Source: Neoarius graeffei (Eukaryota; Chordata; Actinopteri; Siluriformes; Ariidae). From it: 64,000 nucleotides of DNA. The notes under the pieces were generated by a model. That model did no database searches. It saw nothing but the letters and a program-made list of their open reading frames with translations, and was not told where the DNA came from. Below, piece by piece: positions 21,756-31,850 of this stretch (within the stretch, counting starts at the first letter, position 1; every line of letters starts with the position of its first letter). A program made the position numbers and the translations under genes. Location of the stretch: assembly GCF_027579695.1 (NCBI RefSeq), contig NC_083574.1:64145059-64209058 (forward strand). Reading direction: 5' to 3'.

Positions 21756-22068
21756 CTTTCCTGTCCACTGTGTAACTGTATCAGTCTAGACCAACCCAGG
21801 CTGTGTACTGTCTAGCCTGGGGTTAGCCATTTTAGTTTTATTTTTCTCTACTTAGTTGTACTTTGTATGGTTGGTTTGTTTCCTTGGCTGTTTGTAAAAT
21901 CTTGGTACTTCAGCAGAATATTACACTAAGTATTGTACTGTCACTTTTTCAGTTGGCACTTAAATTTTCTGGTCAAGAAGTTCAGCACTTCATGTACCTG
22001 ACTTTTGCACTTGTTATATGTCACTCTGGATAAGAGTGTCTGCTAAATGCCATGTAATGTAATAATGG
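21756..22068 (+). repeat. L2 LINE 3' end, right piece
   Basis: This resumes the L2 3' UTR (ACCAACCCAGGCTGTGTACT) and ends with the common fish L2 tail CTCTGGATAAGAGTGTCTGC and TGTAATG. It is colinear with 55060-55312. Confidence 0.85.
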
Positions 22069-22072
22069 ATTA

Positions 22073-24288
22073 TGCCACCTGGTACCCCAAGGTGATGCCC
22101 CTGTAGAAGGCCACCTCCAAGTACATTGCCCAGGAGCTGGTTCTACTGTTTTCTTGAGTGGGCTTCCCAAGGACATCCTCACTGACTAGGGTACACCCTT
22201 TGTCTCCAAACTAATGGTGGATGTGTGTTAGATGTTGCAGGTTTGGTAGATTCACACATCAGTGTACCACCCCCAGACAAAAGGGCTGGTTGAGAGGTTC
22301 AACCAGACCCTGAAGCAAGTGCTGCAGTGAGTAGTGGAAAAAGACAACTGGAACTGGGGCCTACTTCTTCCCTACATCTTATTTGTCATCAGGGAAACAC
22401 CCCAGGCATCCATGGGATTCACCCAGTTTGAACTGTTGTCAGGAAGGAAACCCCAAGGCCTTCTGGATGTAGCAAAGTAGGCCTGGGAGGAACAGCCCTC
22501 TCTATTCAGAACCACCATCAAGCACATCCAGGAAATGCAGGAGTGCATAGACAATGTGGCCTCCACCATGTGCCAACATATGTTCAACATATAGGCCAAG
22601 CAGAGTCACCACTACAACTACTCTGCACAGTCCCAGATGTTCCAGCCCAGTGACTGAGTCCTGTTACTCATCCCCACCATAAACTGCAAGTTCTTCGCAC
22701 TGTGGCAGGGTCCCTTCAAGGTGGTTGAGCATGTTGGGCCAGTGAACAGCTGGGTAAGCACAAAGACACCCACTTATACCATGTTAACTTACTGAAACAC
22801 TAGATTGAGCCCCTTCCTCTGCTCTCAGCCCATGCCCTTCTGTCCCCAGAGCCTTCAGGGTGTGCACTGGTCCAACTGGAAGAAGAACTCTCCAGCTGAC
22901 AATGCCAGGAGCTGGAAGAACTGGTGGACCAGTGCGGACATGTTAGCAGCAGAACCAGGTGGGACCCACCTAATCCAGTATGACATCAAGAACTTCCCCC
23001 ACTGTAGTGATCCACCAGCGCCCCTATCACATCCCAGAGGCCTGCTGTCATGCAACTGAGGAAGAAGTGGCACAAATGCTGTGGGAGGCGATCATCAAGG
23101 AGTCCACCAGCCCCTGGTCCAGCCCCATCATGGCAGTACCCAAGCCTGACAGAAGTATAAGAGTCTGCAATGACTTCTGGAAACTCAACATGGTCTCAGA
23201 CTTCAACAACTATCCCCTGCCCAGAGTGGATGACTTTATTGACCAACTTGGGAGGGCCCACTTCATTTTCACCTTTGACCATACAAAGAATGTGGCGACT
23301 TGTCCAGAGTGTACCCTGCCTTTCACCCGTAGTCAGCGAGGATAGGCTCCAGCTTGCCTGTGACCCTGTAGAACAGGATAAAGCGGCTAGAGATAATGAG
23401 ATGAGATGAGATGACCTCACAAAGGGCTACTGGCAAGTGGCTCTGATGCACCAGGCCCACCTGAAAACTGGCTTCACCACCACATCAGGTCACCAGCAGT
23501 CCTCCCCTTTGGCCTTCATGGGGTGCCAGCAACATTCCAGAGGGTCATGGACATGAAGCTGTGCCCAAACTAGGAGTTTGCCACCAAATACTTGGATGAT
23601 ATCATCCACTCGTCCACCTGGTTCAACCACCTGTTACAGCTAAAATCCATCCTAGGGGAGCTGAGGCAGGCTGGGTTCATTGAAAATCCCTGGAAGTGCC
23701 TTCTGGGGCTGACTGAAGCACAGTACCTGGGCTACCACATCAGCCAAGGGTTGCTGAAACCCCAGGTTTCTGTGCAGAAGTACCCCCAGCCCACCACCAA
23801 GTGGCAGGTATGTGCTTTTCTGGGGCTGCCTGGGTACTACCACAGATTTGTGCCGAACTTCTCCTCTGAGCCTCTCCCCTCTCATATCTCATCAAAAAGG
23901 GTGAGCCGGACAAAGTGCACTGGACCAAGAAAGCAGCACAGGCATTCCAGGCCCTGAAGAAAGCCCTCACCACTGCCCCTGTCCTCTGACACCTGGACTT
24001 CGACATCACCTTTGTCATCCAGATAGAAACCTCAGAGACAGGACTGGGTGCCATGCCTTTGCAGGTCATAGAGGATGAGGAGTATCCCATGCTGTACATC
24101 AGCTGCAAACTGCTGCCAGAGGAGAAGAACTATGCAGCTGTGGAGAGAGAACCCCTTGCCATCAAGTGGGCTGTAAGCAAGCTAAGGTATTACCTGACAG
24201 GTCGTCATTTCACCTTAATCACCGACCATGCACCACTCCAGTGGATCATGGCTACCAAAGATACCAATTGTGGGTGCAATTGGTCTTA
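22073..24288 (+). pseudogene. Second IN-before-RT gypsy relic
   Basis: A decayed pol with many stops. The integrase core comes first (about 22073-22760: YHPQTKGLVERFNQTLKQVL, then GFTQFELLSGRKPQGLLDV). The RT follows (about 22960-23920: STSPWSSPIMAVPKPDRSIR, PLPRVDDFIDQLG, then KYLDDIIHSS with a preserved DD in one frame). RNase H fragments follow (24053-24289: LYISCKLLPEEKNYAAVERE, ITDHAPLQW). The order therefore matches the Gmr1-like group, but the sequence is a different family from 15885-20829. A SINE tail interrupts RT at 23289-23411. No LTRs were recognised. Confidence 0.8.
23289..23411 (+). repeat. 5'-truncated SINE (type B)
   Basis: It consists of the last 120 bases of the SINE. It is flanked by a 13-base near-duplication (TGACCATACAAAG at 23276-23288 and TGACCTCACAAAG at 23412-23424). 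It lies within the RT of the gypsy relic. Confidence 0.85.
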
Positions 24289-24299
24289 AGTGATCAGTC

Positions 24300-24853
24300 T
24301 CATTAAATCAGTCTCATTAATAATACCATTAATTTTGGTGTTTAATAATAAATTACCAAACAGCTAAATTATGGTAAATGTGTCAGAAAACAGAATCCAG
24401 GGACACATGTCTGCCTGGGGGCATTTTGAGTTATTGACAGATTCAGAAAGTACAGTTTCTAAGCTTTCCAATGATGCCTTCCATGTGGAGATCTGACAAT
24501 ATTTGAAGAATGTGTGGCCTTTTGAAAGTGTATACCTCTTAAAACAGAAAAGGGAGAAAATCGCCCTCAAAGTTTTCCATCTCAGCTACTCTGGGTGTAG
24601 GGCGGGCACATAATGGTGCTCATTTGCATGATATTAAGGAAAGCTCTACCCCCTACTAGCTAGCACGATGCTACTTTCATGTAAACAAAGATCACCATGT
24701 CAATTTTCCTTCCATGCAAAGTATGCCCAAGACAATTATGAAGTACAAAAATAAGTCCTAAAGTATACTTTAATGTTTTGTGGTTGAAAAATTACACTGT
24801 AAGAAAGAAAGATAGCACAATGATGACACAACTAACACAACACTAGTTTCATG
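24300..24853. other. Unassigned AT-rich repeat-like stretch
   Basis: No gene seen. It includes a direct repeat ATCAGTCTCATTAA near 24293-24320. It may be the end of an unrecognised transposon. Confidence 0.35.
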
Positions 24854-24856
24854 TAA

Positions 24857-25162
24857 AGCCTCGGTCACAACCAGCCGTACCGTGCTCCTACGGCCAGTCT
24901 ACATGCAAAAAATGCAAGAAACACACGAGAGCGCGCGTGAAACGCACGAGAGCGCGCGTGTGACGTGCTGATTTTCGAGCCGCAGAGGTTCTTTGTCATG
25001 TCAAACAAATTCTACGGGCGCTTATGTTTTTTTTCAGGTTGCAAGACAAACTTACGGCCAACGCGCGTCTTTCTCTGTGAACAAAAAAAAAAAACGCGGC
25101 AATTTGGGAAACGCCAAAAATCACACAGCCAAAAAATCATACGTCCGGTTGTGACCTAGGCT
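24857..25162. mobile_element. 306-bp MITE, Harbinger-like
   Basis: The ends are imperfect inverted repeats (AGCCTCGGTCACAACC at the left; complement AGCCTAGGTCACAACC at the right). The 3-bp duplication TAA is at 24854-24856 and 25163-25165. The interior has a repeated CACGAGAGCGCGCGTG motif at about 24924-24960. There is no coding capacity. The 3-bp AT-rich duplication fits PIF/Harbinger. Confidence 0.8.
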
Positions 25163-25165
25163 TAA

Positions 25166-26040
25166 CCAAACCACAACACTCTCCGTTACATGCAAAAATA
25201 ACCACACAGCCTTAGATTAATAAACTTACCCCATCAGAAAGAGAAACGGCGCCTTGCACACACCAATGCCTCTGATGGAATGTAATCCTAGAACGGTCCG
25301 TGTATCATCCGATCATTCAAGTATTCCATTCAATCTGGAAAATGAGGTTGTGTTTTTTTTGCTAGAAATGGTTATCTCCGATGTAAATACCGAGTGTCTG
25401 TTTGCTTCACGGTGTTTCAGCTCCTCTGCGCTCTGTTTAACTTCCTCATTCCATAGTGAAATTACATGCCTGTATGCAGCTAAGTAGCCATGAGCTCAGC
25501 TCGTATCATACAGCTGATTCGGGAAAAAAAAAGACTTAAATCATCATGTGAATGGCCCATATGGTAATTTACCCACACCCCCCAGCAGGCTACAGTCCTG
25601 ACAAAAATGAGACAATTTGCAACAAAAAATGTATGCTTTTCCAACAAAACAATCTATTATCTGAAATACTGATTGCATTCTTCAAGATCTCAACTTGCAC
25701 ATGATGGAAAAAAACGAAAATCACAAATTTCGAAAAAAAAAATGCTTCTTTTGCGATTATCTCGGATTCGTTTCGGCCGACATGTGTCTCTGGATTCAGT
25801 GAGGGGTCACATATTCCAAATTATTATGATCACTACTGATGCAGCAATAATGTATTACTTACCATATTACATAGACACTACAGCCAATAGCACTCATATA
25901 CACTTGGGTCAAGGCAATTTGGAGTTCTTTGAGATTGTGTGACTTCAAGTATACAGTAGCAAAAACAGACAGGCACAGTTTAACAGAATAATTGAATTTA
26001 TTATAACAATTATACTAAATGGGTAATAGCAGTTGAATAC
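25166..26040. other. Unassigned stretch
   Basis: Open frames at 25254-25487 and 25673-25942 have no recognised motif and no supporting splice or promoter context. Nothing else was identified. Confidence 0.35.
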
Positions 26041-26070
26041 ATTCAATATGGTCAGCAGCCAAACAGTGAG

Positions 26071-26071
26071 G

Positions 26072-26140
<69 letters not shown>

Positions 26141-26176
26141 CGAGGGGAGCAAGAGAGAGAGAGAGAGAGAGAGGGA
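26071..26176. repeat. (TG)n and (GA)n microsatellites
   Basis: A TG run of about 68 bases is followed by a GA run at about 26152-26174. The apparent CVCVCV and HTHTHT frames here are artefacts. Confidence 0.95.
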
Positions 26177-27040
26177 GGGGACAAAGAGAGTTTGAATGTG
26201 CTTGCAGGAGATGCGCGGTATGTAAATCAGATGTTGGAATGTTATCTTAGGTGTTGGGGGGAAGTGAAAATCACCTCGTGGTTTCTTGAGACAAAGGAAT
26301 TTGTTGTGGTTGCTAATCCACTCCCTATAACATTACCAAATCCACTGAAATCTTGATGAGATCAAAATGTGTGTAATAATGAAATTAAAGGATGTTAGAG
26401 AAGCTAGCAAAGAGCATGCAACAGCCTAGCTATTAAACAATGGAGAGAACAATGCAGAACCACAATTATCAACTTGACACTCTAAGTGTCTCCAGTGTGC
26501 ACAATTAAACAGTTTCTGAGTTTAAATTCACACTACTTCATAAAGCTAATTCCTAAGACTTGTTTGCCCACATGCCAGCCTTACTTCCAGTATCGATGTC
26601 TCTATGCAGGATATGCAGAGCTGTCCCGAAGTTTCGCGGAGTTTCACAGAAAGCTCATGGAGGCTTCTGTAAAAGGACAGAGAATTCTTGATCCGAAGCT
26701 TCGTCGTTCGTGAGGAAAAGTCTCTGACGATAATGTGCACAGCGATTAAGTCAGAAGGAATCCGGTCGCTTCTAACTTTTAATTAACTGCTTGGGCTGCA
26801 GTCGTAATGTTACTTATAATAAACAAATAAAACTGGTTGTAACTCAATTGAGTTAGATGGCGCAACTTAGGTGCTCTTTACCGTGGCCAGTGGTAAATAC
26901 GAAAGCGCGCTGAGTCCTTTTTCTTGCAAGGCAGACGTCTTGATTTTGGATGTTCTGATGAGCAGGTATCTCTTTATGTCTGTATGATACGAAGTCCACA
27001 GAGCGAGAGAGACAGTGTTGAATGTGGCGGGGTCACTTAT
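26177..27040 (-). other. Possible 5' exon or leader region left of a promoter-like cluster
   Basis: No protein family was recognised. On the minus strand a 61-codon frame at 26867-27052 contains a donor-like ACG|GTAAAG near 26881 and lies next to the promoter-like cluster. It could be part of a first exon or untranslated leader. The evidence is weak. Confidence 0.25.
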
Positions 27041-27047
27041 AGAGTTG

Positions 27048-27135
27048 GTCACGTGACGTGACGTAGGCGATCATGGCCGCCGTGACGTAGGTCATCGCGG
27101 AAGTTAGTTGATGGGATTTGTAGTTCTAGACGGGG
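27048..27135. promoter_or_regulatory. CpG-bearing promoter-like motif cluster
   Basis: Within 90 bases are the palindromic E-box GTCACGTGAC (27048-27057), two CRE-like TGACGTAG motifs (27059-27066 and 27083-27090), a YY1-like CATGGCCGCC (27072 onward), an ETS-like GCGGAAGT (27097-27104) and a ZNF143-like GGGATTTGTAGTTC (about 27112-27126). No TATA box was seen. Such clusters mark TATA-less, often bidirectional housekeeping promoters. No downstream gene was recognised, so it could also be an LTR or chance. Confidence 0.45.
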
Positions 27136-27149
27136 GACTGTGGCTGTCC

Positions 27150-27914
27150 CTACACAATGTTACTCGCTGGTTCTTGTTGTTGCAGGACTTCTTTTCCACG
27201 TTCTGCATAGTGCTGGGACCCAGCATGGGAATGCCAATAGCCTCTCTAGGAGCTACAGCCTCTGGGCTGGGCCTTGGAGAACAGTAGGCTCAGAGCTTGG
27301 GGGGGGTTAATGTGATGGCAGCTGGTAGAAACTGCTGCCAAAGCAGCACACCACTCCTCACTCTATTGGTCCTATGGTGCTGAAAGGACAGCAGTGATTC
27401 AGCACCACTGTTTTGGATGGCCAAGAGCAGCATGGCTATGGGGTAGAGCCCACTGATCACAACACACAGCTGGAGCAGAATGATCAGTGCCATAATCAGT
27501 CCTCCTTGAACAGCCAGGGGAGTTTACAAAGACACCACTCAGTTCAGAGGTTAGTGAAGCCCACTCAATACTGCGCATCTCTCTCACCCCCCCTCCACTC
27601 AGGACACCTCGATGACGCTCAGGACAATGAGGAAGAAGTCAGAGAGACTTTTTTATTCTTCACCATCAGATCATCTCACCTGCATGACCTCTGGAGCTTC
27701 AAAGAAAGACACAGACACTGCCAGCATCCACCCATGACCCTGCTTCCAGCCAGCTCAGGCCCCCTGTCACCAACACTGATCACACTATTCACCTCCCCTG
27801 CACTACTCCACTCCTTTTTCATTAAAAATACATAAGAATTAACTCACTGTTTCCTGTGTTGTGTTTGTCCTGCTGGCAAAGCAAGCACTCACACTTGTTT
27901 TGAGCTATATATTG
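27150..27914. other. Unassigned stretch before the Tc1 element
   Basis: Open frames (for example 27413-27835) lack known motifs. It may be an old LTR or the downstream part of a transcript from the promoter-like cluster. No terminal repeats were found. Confidence 0.3.
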
Positions 27915-27916
27915 TA

Positions 27917-29523
27917 CAACCCCGATTCCAAAAAAGTTGGGACAAAGTACAGATTGTAAATAAAAATGGAATGCAATAATTTACAAATCTCAAAAACTGA
28001 TATTGTATTCACAATAGAACATAGACAACATATCAAATGTCGAAAGTGAGACATTTTGAAATTTCATGCCAAATATTGGCCCGTTTGAAATTTCATGACA
28101 GCAACACATCTCAGAAAAGTTGGGACAGGGGCAATAAGAGGCTGGAAAAGTTAAAGGTACAAAAAAGGAACAGCTGGAGGACCAAATTGCAACTCATTAG
28201 GTCAATTGGCAATAGGTCATTAACATGACTGGGTATAAAAAGAGCATCTTGGAGTGGTAGCGGCTCTCAGAAGTAAAGATGGGAAGAGGATCACCTATCC
28301 CCCTAATTCTGTGCCGACAAATAGTGGAGCAATATCAGAAAGGAGTTCGACAGTGTAAAATTGCAAAGAGTTTGAACATATCATCATCTACAGTGCATAA
28401 TATAATCAAAAGATTCAGAGAATCTGGAAGAATCTCTGTGCGTAAGGGTCAAGGCCGGAAAACCATACTGGGTGCCCATGATCTTCGGGCCCTTAGACGG
28501 CACTGCATCACAGACAGGCATGCTTCTGTATTGGAAATCACAAAATGGGCTCAGGAATATTTCCAGAGAACGTTATCTGTGAACACAATTCACCGTGCCA
28601 TCCGTCGTTGCCAGCTAAAACTCTATAGTTCAAAGAAGAAGCCATATCTAAACAGGATCCAGAAGCGCAGACGTCTTCTCTGGGTCAAGGCTCATTTAAA
28701 ATGGACTGTCGCAAAGTGGAAAACTGTTCTGTGGTCAGACGAATCAAAATTTGAAGTTCTTTATGGAAATCAGGGACGCCGTGTCATTCGGACTAAAGAG
28801 GAGAAGGACGACCCAAGTTGTTATCAGCGCTCAGTTCAGAAGCCTGCATCTCTGATGGTATGGGGTTGCATTAGTGCATGTGGCATGGGCAGTTTACACA
28901 TCTGGAAAGACACCATCAATGCTGAAAGGTATATCCAGGTTCTAGAGCAACATATGCTCCCATCCAGACGACGTCTCTTTCAGGGAAGACCTTGAATTTT
29001 CCAACATGACAATGCCAAACCACATACTGCATCAATTACAGCATCATGGCTGCGTAGAAGAAGGGTCCGGGTACTAACCTGGCCAGCCTGCAGTCCAAAT
29101 CTTTCACCCATAGAAAATATTTGGTGCATCATAAAATGGAAGGTACGACAAAAAAAACCTAAGACAGTTGAGCAACTAGAATCCTACATTAGACAAGAAT
29201 GGGTTAACATTCCTATCCCTAAACTTGAGCAACTTGTCTCCTCAGTCCCCAAACGTTTACAGACTGTTGTAAAGAGAAAAGGGGATGTCTCACAGTGGTA
29301 AACATGGCCTTGTCCCAACTTTTTTGAGATGTGTTGTTGTCATGAAATTTAAAAATCACCTAATTTTTTCTCTTTAAATGATACATTTTCTCAGTTTAAA
29401 CATTTGATATGTCATCTATGTTCTATTCGGAATAAAATATGGAATTTTGAAACTTCCACATCATTGCATTCCATTTTTATTTACAATTTGTACTTTGTCC
29501 CAACTTTTTTGGAATCGGGGTTG
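27917..29523 (+). mobile_element. Tc1-like transposon, nearly intact
   Basis: This 1,607-bp element starts CAACCCCGATTCC and ends with its complement, flanked by TA on both sides (27915-27916 and 29524-29525). The terminal inverted repeats are long and imperfect, about 125 bases or more. They are nearly identical over the first 60, with motifs AAAAAAGTTGGGACAAAGTA and GAACATAGA. One transposase gene lies inside. Confidence 0.95.
28279..29301 (+). pseudogene. Tc1-like transposase with one premature stop
   Basis: The gene has 341 codons including the stop, the usual size for Tc1. The N-terminal paired-like helix-turn-helix is visible ([20 protein letters not shown]), followed by the GRKT linker. 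Catalytic residues are D154 (LWSDESKFE), D244 (FQHDNAKPHT) and E279 (LSPIENIW), which gives DD34E. The only break seen is a TGA at 28993-28995, between LFQGRP and IFQHDN. The product would be cut just before the second Asp. The gene would cut and paste the element at TA sites. Confidence 0.93.
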
Positions 29524-29525
29524 TA

Positions 29526-29915
29526 TGTAGCTGAAGTTGCTCATGGTATTTCATGATCTGCAATAAAAATAGATCATTTTAAGACAGGTATGAAACTCCA
29601 TGGCACGTCACATTCTAAAACTGCTGGGTTATTATATATCCCAATTACCGGTTTTAGCAGGTTGGGTCATTTTATATGATGATAACCCAACTACTGTATA
29701 GTAAAATGTCTGGGTTGTTGATATAAACCAAAGTTGTTGTTTTTTTTTTTTTCCCTGAGAAAATATGATAACCCAATACTTAGGTAATTTTGCTACTGCA
29801 ACGTCCCTGAAGACAACACAAAGCCTCAGTTAGACTAAGTCCAAAATGTCTCAGTCATAGTCACCATAGAAAAGTGAAGAATAGGTGAAGGCAATAACTT
29901 TTTACATGTTTTTTT
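29526..29915. other. Unassigned, MITE-like
   Basis: It contains reiterated GGGTTATT/AACCCAA motifs (about 29622-29780) like those of small fish MITEs. No clear borders. Confidence 0.35.
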
Positions 29916-29918
29916 TAA

Positions 29919-30285
29919 CCATCCATCCATTATCTTTAGCCACTTATCCTGTTCTGCAGGGTTGTAGGCAAGCTGGAACCTATCCCATCTGACTATGGGT
30001 GAGAGGGAGGGTATACCCTGGACAAGTCGCCAGGTTATAGCAGGGCTGACACAGAGACAAACAACCATTCACACTCACACCTACAGTCAATTTCGAGCCA
30101 CCAATTAACCTAACCTGCATGTCTTTGGACTGTGGGGGAAACTGGAGCACCCAGAGGAAATCCACACAGACACGGGGAGAACATGCAAACTCCTTAGAAA
30201 AAGGCCCTCACTGGCCACTGGGCTCTAAACCAGGACCTTCTTGCTGTGAGGTGACAGTGCTAACTACTACACCACCGTGCCACCC
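29919..30285 (-). repeat. tRNA-derived SINE, tail type B
   Basis: A full-length minus-strand copy with a CCAT-repeat tail. The flanks show a near duplication (GTTTTTTTTAACCA at the left, GTTTTTGAACCA at the right). Confidence 0.9.
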
Positions 30286-30301
30286 AGTTTTTGAACCACA
30301 T

Positions 30302-30332
30302 CTCATCTCATTATCTCTAGCTGCTTTATCCT
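30302..30332 (-). repeat. 31-bp SINE stub with 14-bp TSD
   Basis: Only the last 31 bases of a type B SINE (TCATTATCTCTAGCTGCTTT within) are present. They are flanked by the perfect 14-bp duplication TTTTTGAACCACAT (30288-30301 and 30333-30346). This is an extremely 5'-truncated insertion right beside the previous SINE. Confidence 0.9.
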
Positions 30333-30346
30333 TTTTTGAACCACAT

Positions 30347-30598
30347 ATTCAATACATATATGGATAATTGCCTTTGAATATTATGTAACATATAAAAAAG
30401 AGGCATACTGTAAGCTTAGTTGGCACTATTAGGGAGTTAATATTAGTCTGCTTTTTCAATTCTGCTATTCATGTTTCTTGCTTTGTATCTTCAACACTAA
30501 ACATTATTTTTTTTTTTATTTCATTGTTACCTAGCCAGCAGCATTAGCTAAAATTACTCGAGGTTGGGAGCTGATATAAGCTAGTAATAAAACAGTGT
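30347..30598. other. Unassigned flank of the chromovirus
   Basis: AT-rich, with no feature recognised. Confidence 0.4.
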
Positions 30599-31008
30599 TG
30601 TCAGTAAACCTACTAAGGAGACTACAAACATGGACACCTGGAACTACAATTCCCAAGACATGCAGTGCCCTCTATCTCCAGCTTACTGAATCTCAGCAGT
30701 TATCCATTTCCTCAGTCACCAGTCTCACTACTTAAACTCCCCAAACACTCACTTCCCTGTAAAGTATCATCCTGCTAACCCAGTGCATACCAAACCTTGT
30801 ATCTTTCCTGACTGTTTCTCGTGTTTCTGACCTTTTGCTTTCTATTTCCAGTTTTCGCTCTTGGCCTTTCCTTGTCTAAGTTGTTCGCTGATCGCCCGAC
30901 CCGTGCTTGCCTTCTCAATTCCGATTTCTGACTATCGATTTGGCTTTGTTGACAGTCTGTGATCACCCTTCCCCCATGCATATCTCCATAAGTGCCTGCA
31001 CTCTAACA
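30599..31008 (+). mobile_element. 5' LTR of the chromovirus
   Basis: A 410-bp LTR, TGTCAG to TCTAACA, colinear with the split 3' LTR at 41048-42504. It contains GGAACTACAATTCCCAAGAC at about 30642, a ZNF143-like motif also present in the 3' LTR. Confidence 0.95.
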
Positions 31009-31023
31009 GGATACTTTGTCTAC

Positions 31024-31850
31024 ATGGAGGTAGCAGAGGATATGAAGCAGACTGCTTTAAAAGTGCAGGGGCGTTTGCTTGGAGAACATCAACAGATGCT
31101 TGCCGATCTCAAAACCAGGATGACACAACTCACAACTGTGATGTTCCAGGCCCTCCAGGCACACTCCGAGCCTCCTCCCAGCCCAGCACTACAACTCCCT
31201 GCTCCAGAGAAGTTTGCTGGAGAAACCATTGCCTGTAAAGGTTTCCTACTCCAATGTTCAATGTATTTTGCCACCATACCTACTTTATCTGATGAGCATA
31301 AAATTGCTAAATTCCTAACCTTTCTCTCTGTCAAAGCACTCTGCTGGGCTACTGCTGTTTGGAACAAGGGTGGTGAGCTGACCACTTCATATAAGCACTT
31401 CCTGTCCTTGTTCAAACGAGTCTTTGATCATGAACCAGAGGGGATTGAGGTCGGGGAAAGTCTGCTCACCAGTTCCCAAGGCTCAAGAAGTGTGGCAAAG
31501 TATGCTCTGGACTTCCGGACATTAGCAGCTGCTAGTGGGTGGAACAACCCAGCCCTCAAGGCAGTATTTCATTAAGGTCTGTGCCCTGAAGTGATCAATG
31601 AACTAACCTGCAGAGATGAGAATCTCACCCTGGATGTACTCATTGATCTAGCCATCTACATAGACCAACTACTAAAGCACTGACCCTCTCTCCACGACTG
31701 CCCCAAGTTATTGCAGCCCTCTATGGACAGAGCTCCCATGGAAGTATCCCATGCCAGGCTAACCCATCCCAAGCAGGTGAGGTGGCATCGAGAGGGCTTG
31801 TGCTTCTACTGTGGGAGTGCTGAACATAACATCTGACATTGTCCAGTCCA
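31024..31850 (+). pseudogene. Chromovirus gag
   Basis: The ATG at 31024 lies 15 bases after the LTR. The capsid-like part has PEKFAGETIACKGFLLQC and YALDFRTLAAASGWN. Stops occur at 31573-31575 and near 31681. The frame carries on to a CCHC knuckle (CFYCGSAEHNI then HC) at about 31801-31842, with TGA at 31834-31836 inside the knuckle. That codon is probably a former CGA. The basic stretch before the knuckle is degraded. Confidence 0.85.

Noticed and set aside
26071..26138. Frames reading CVCVCV or HTHTHT
   Set aside because: They are products of the TG microsatellite, not genes.
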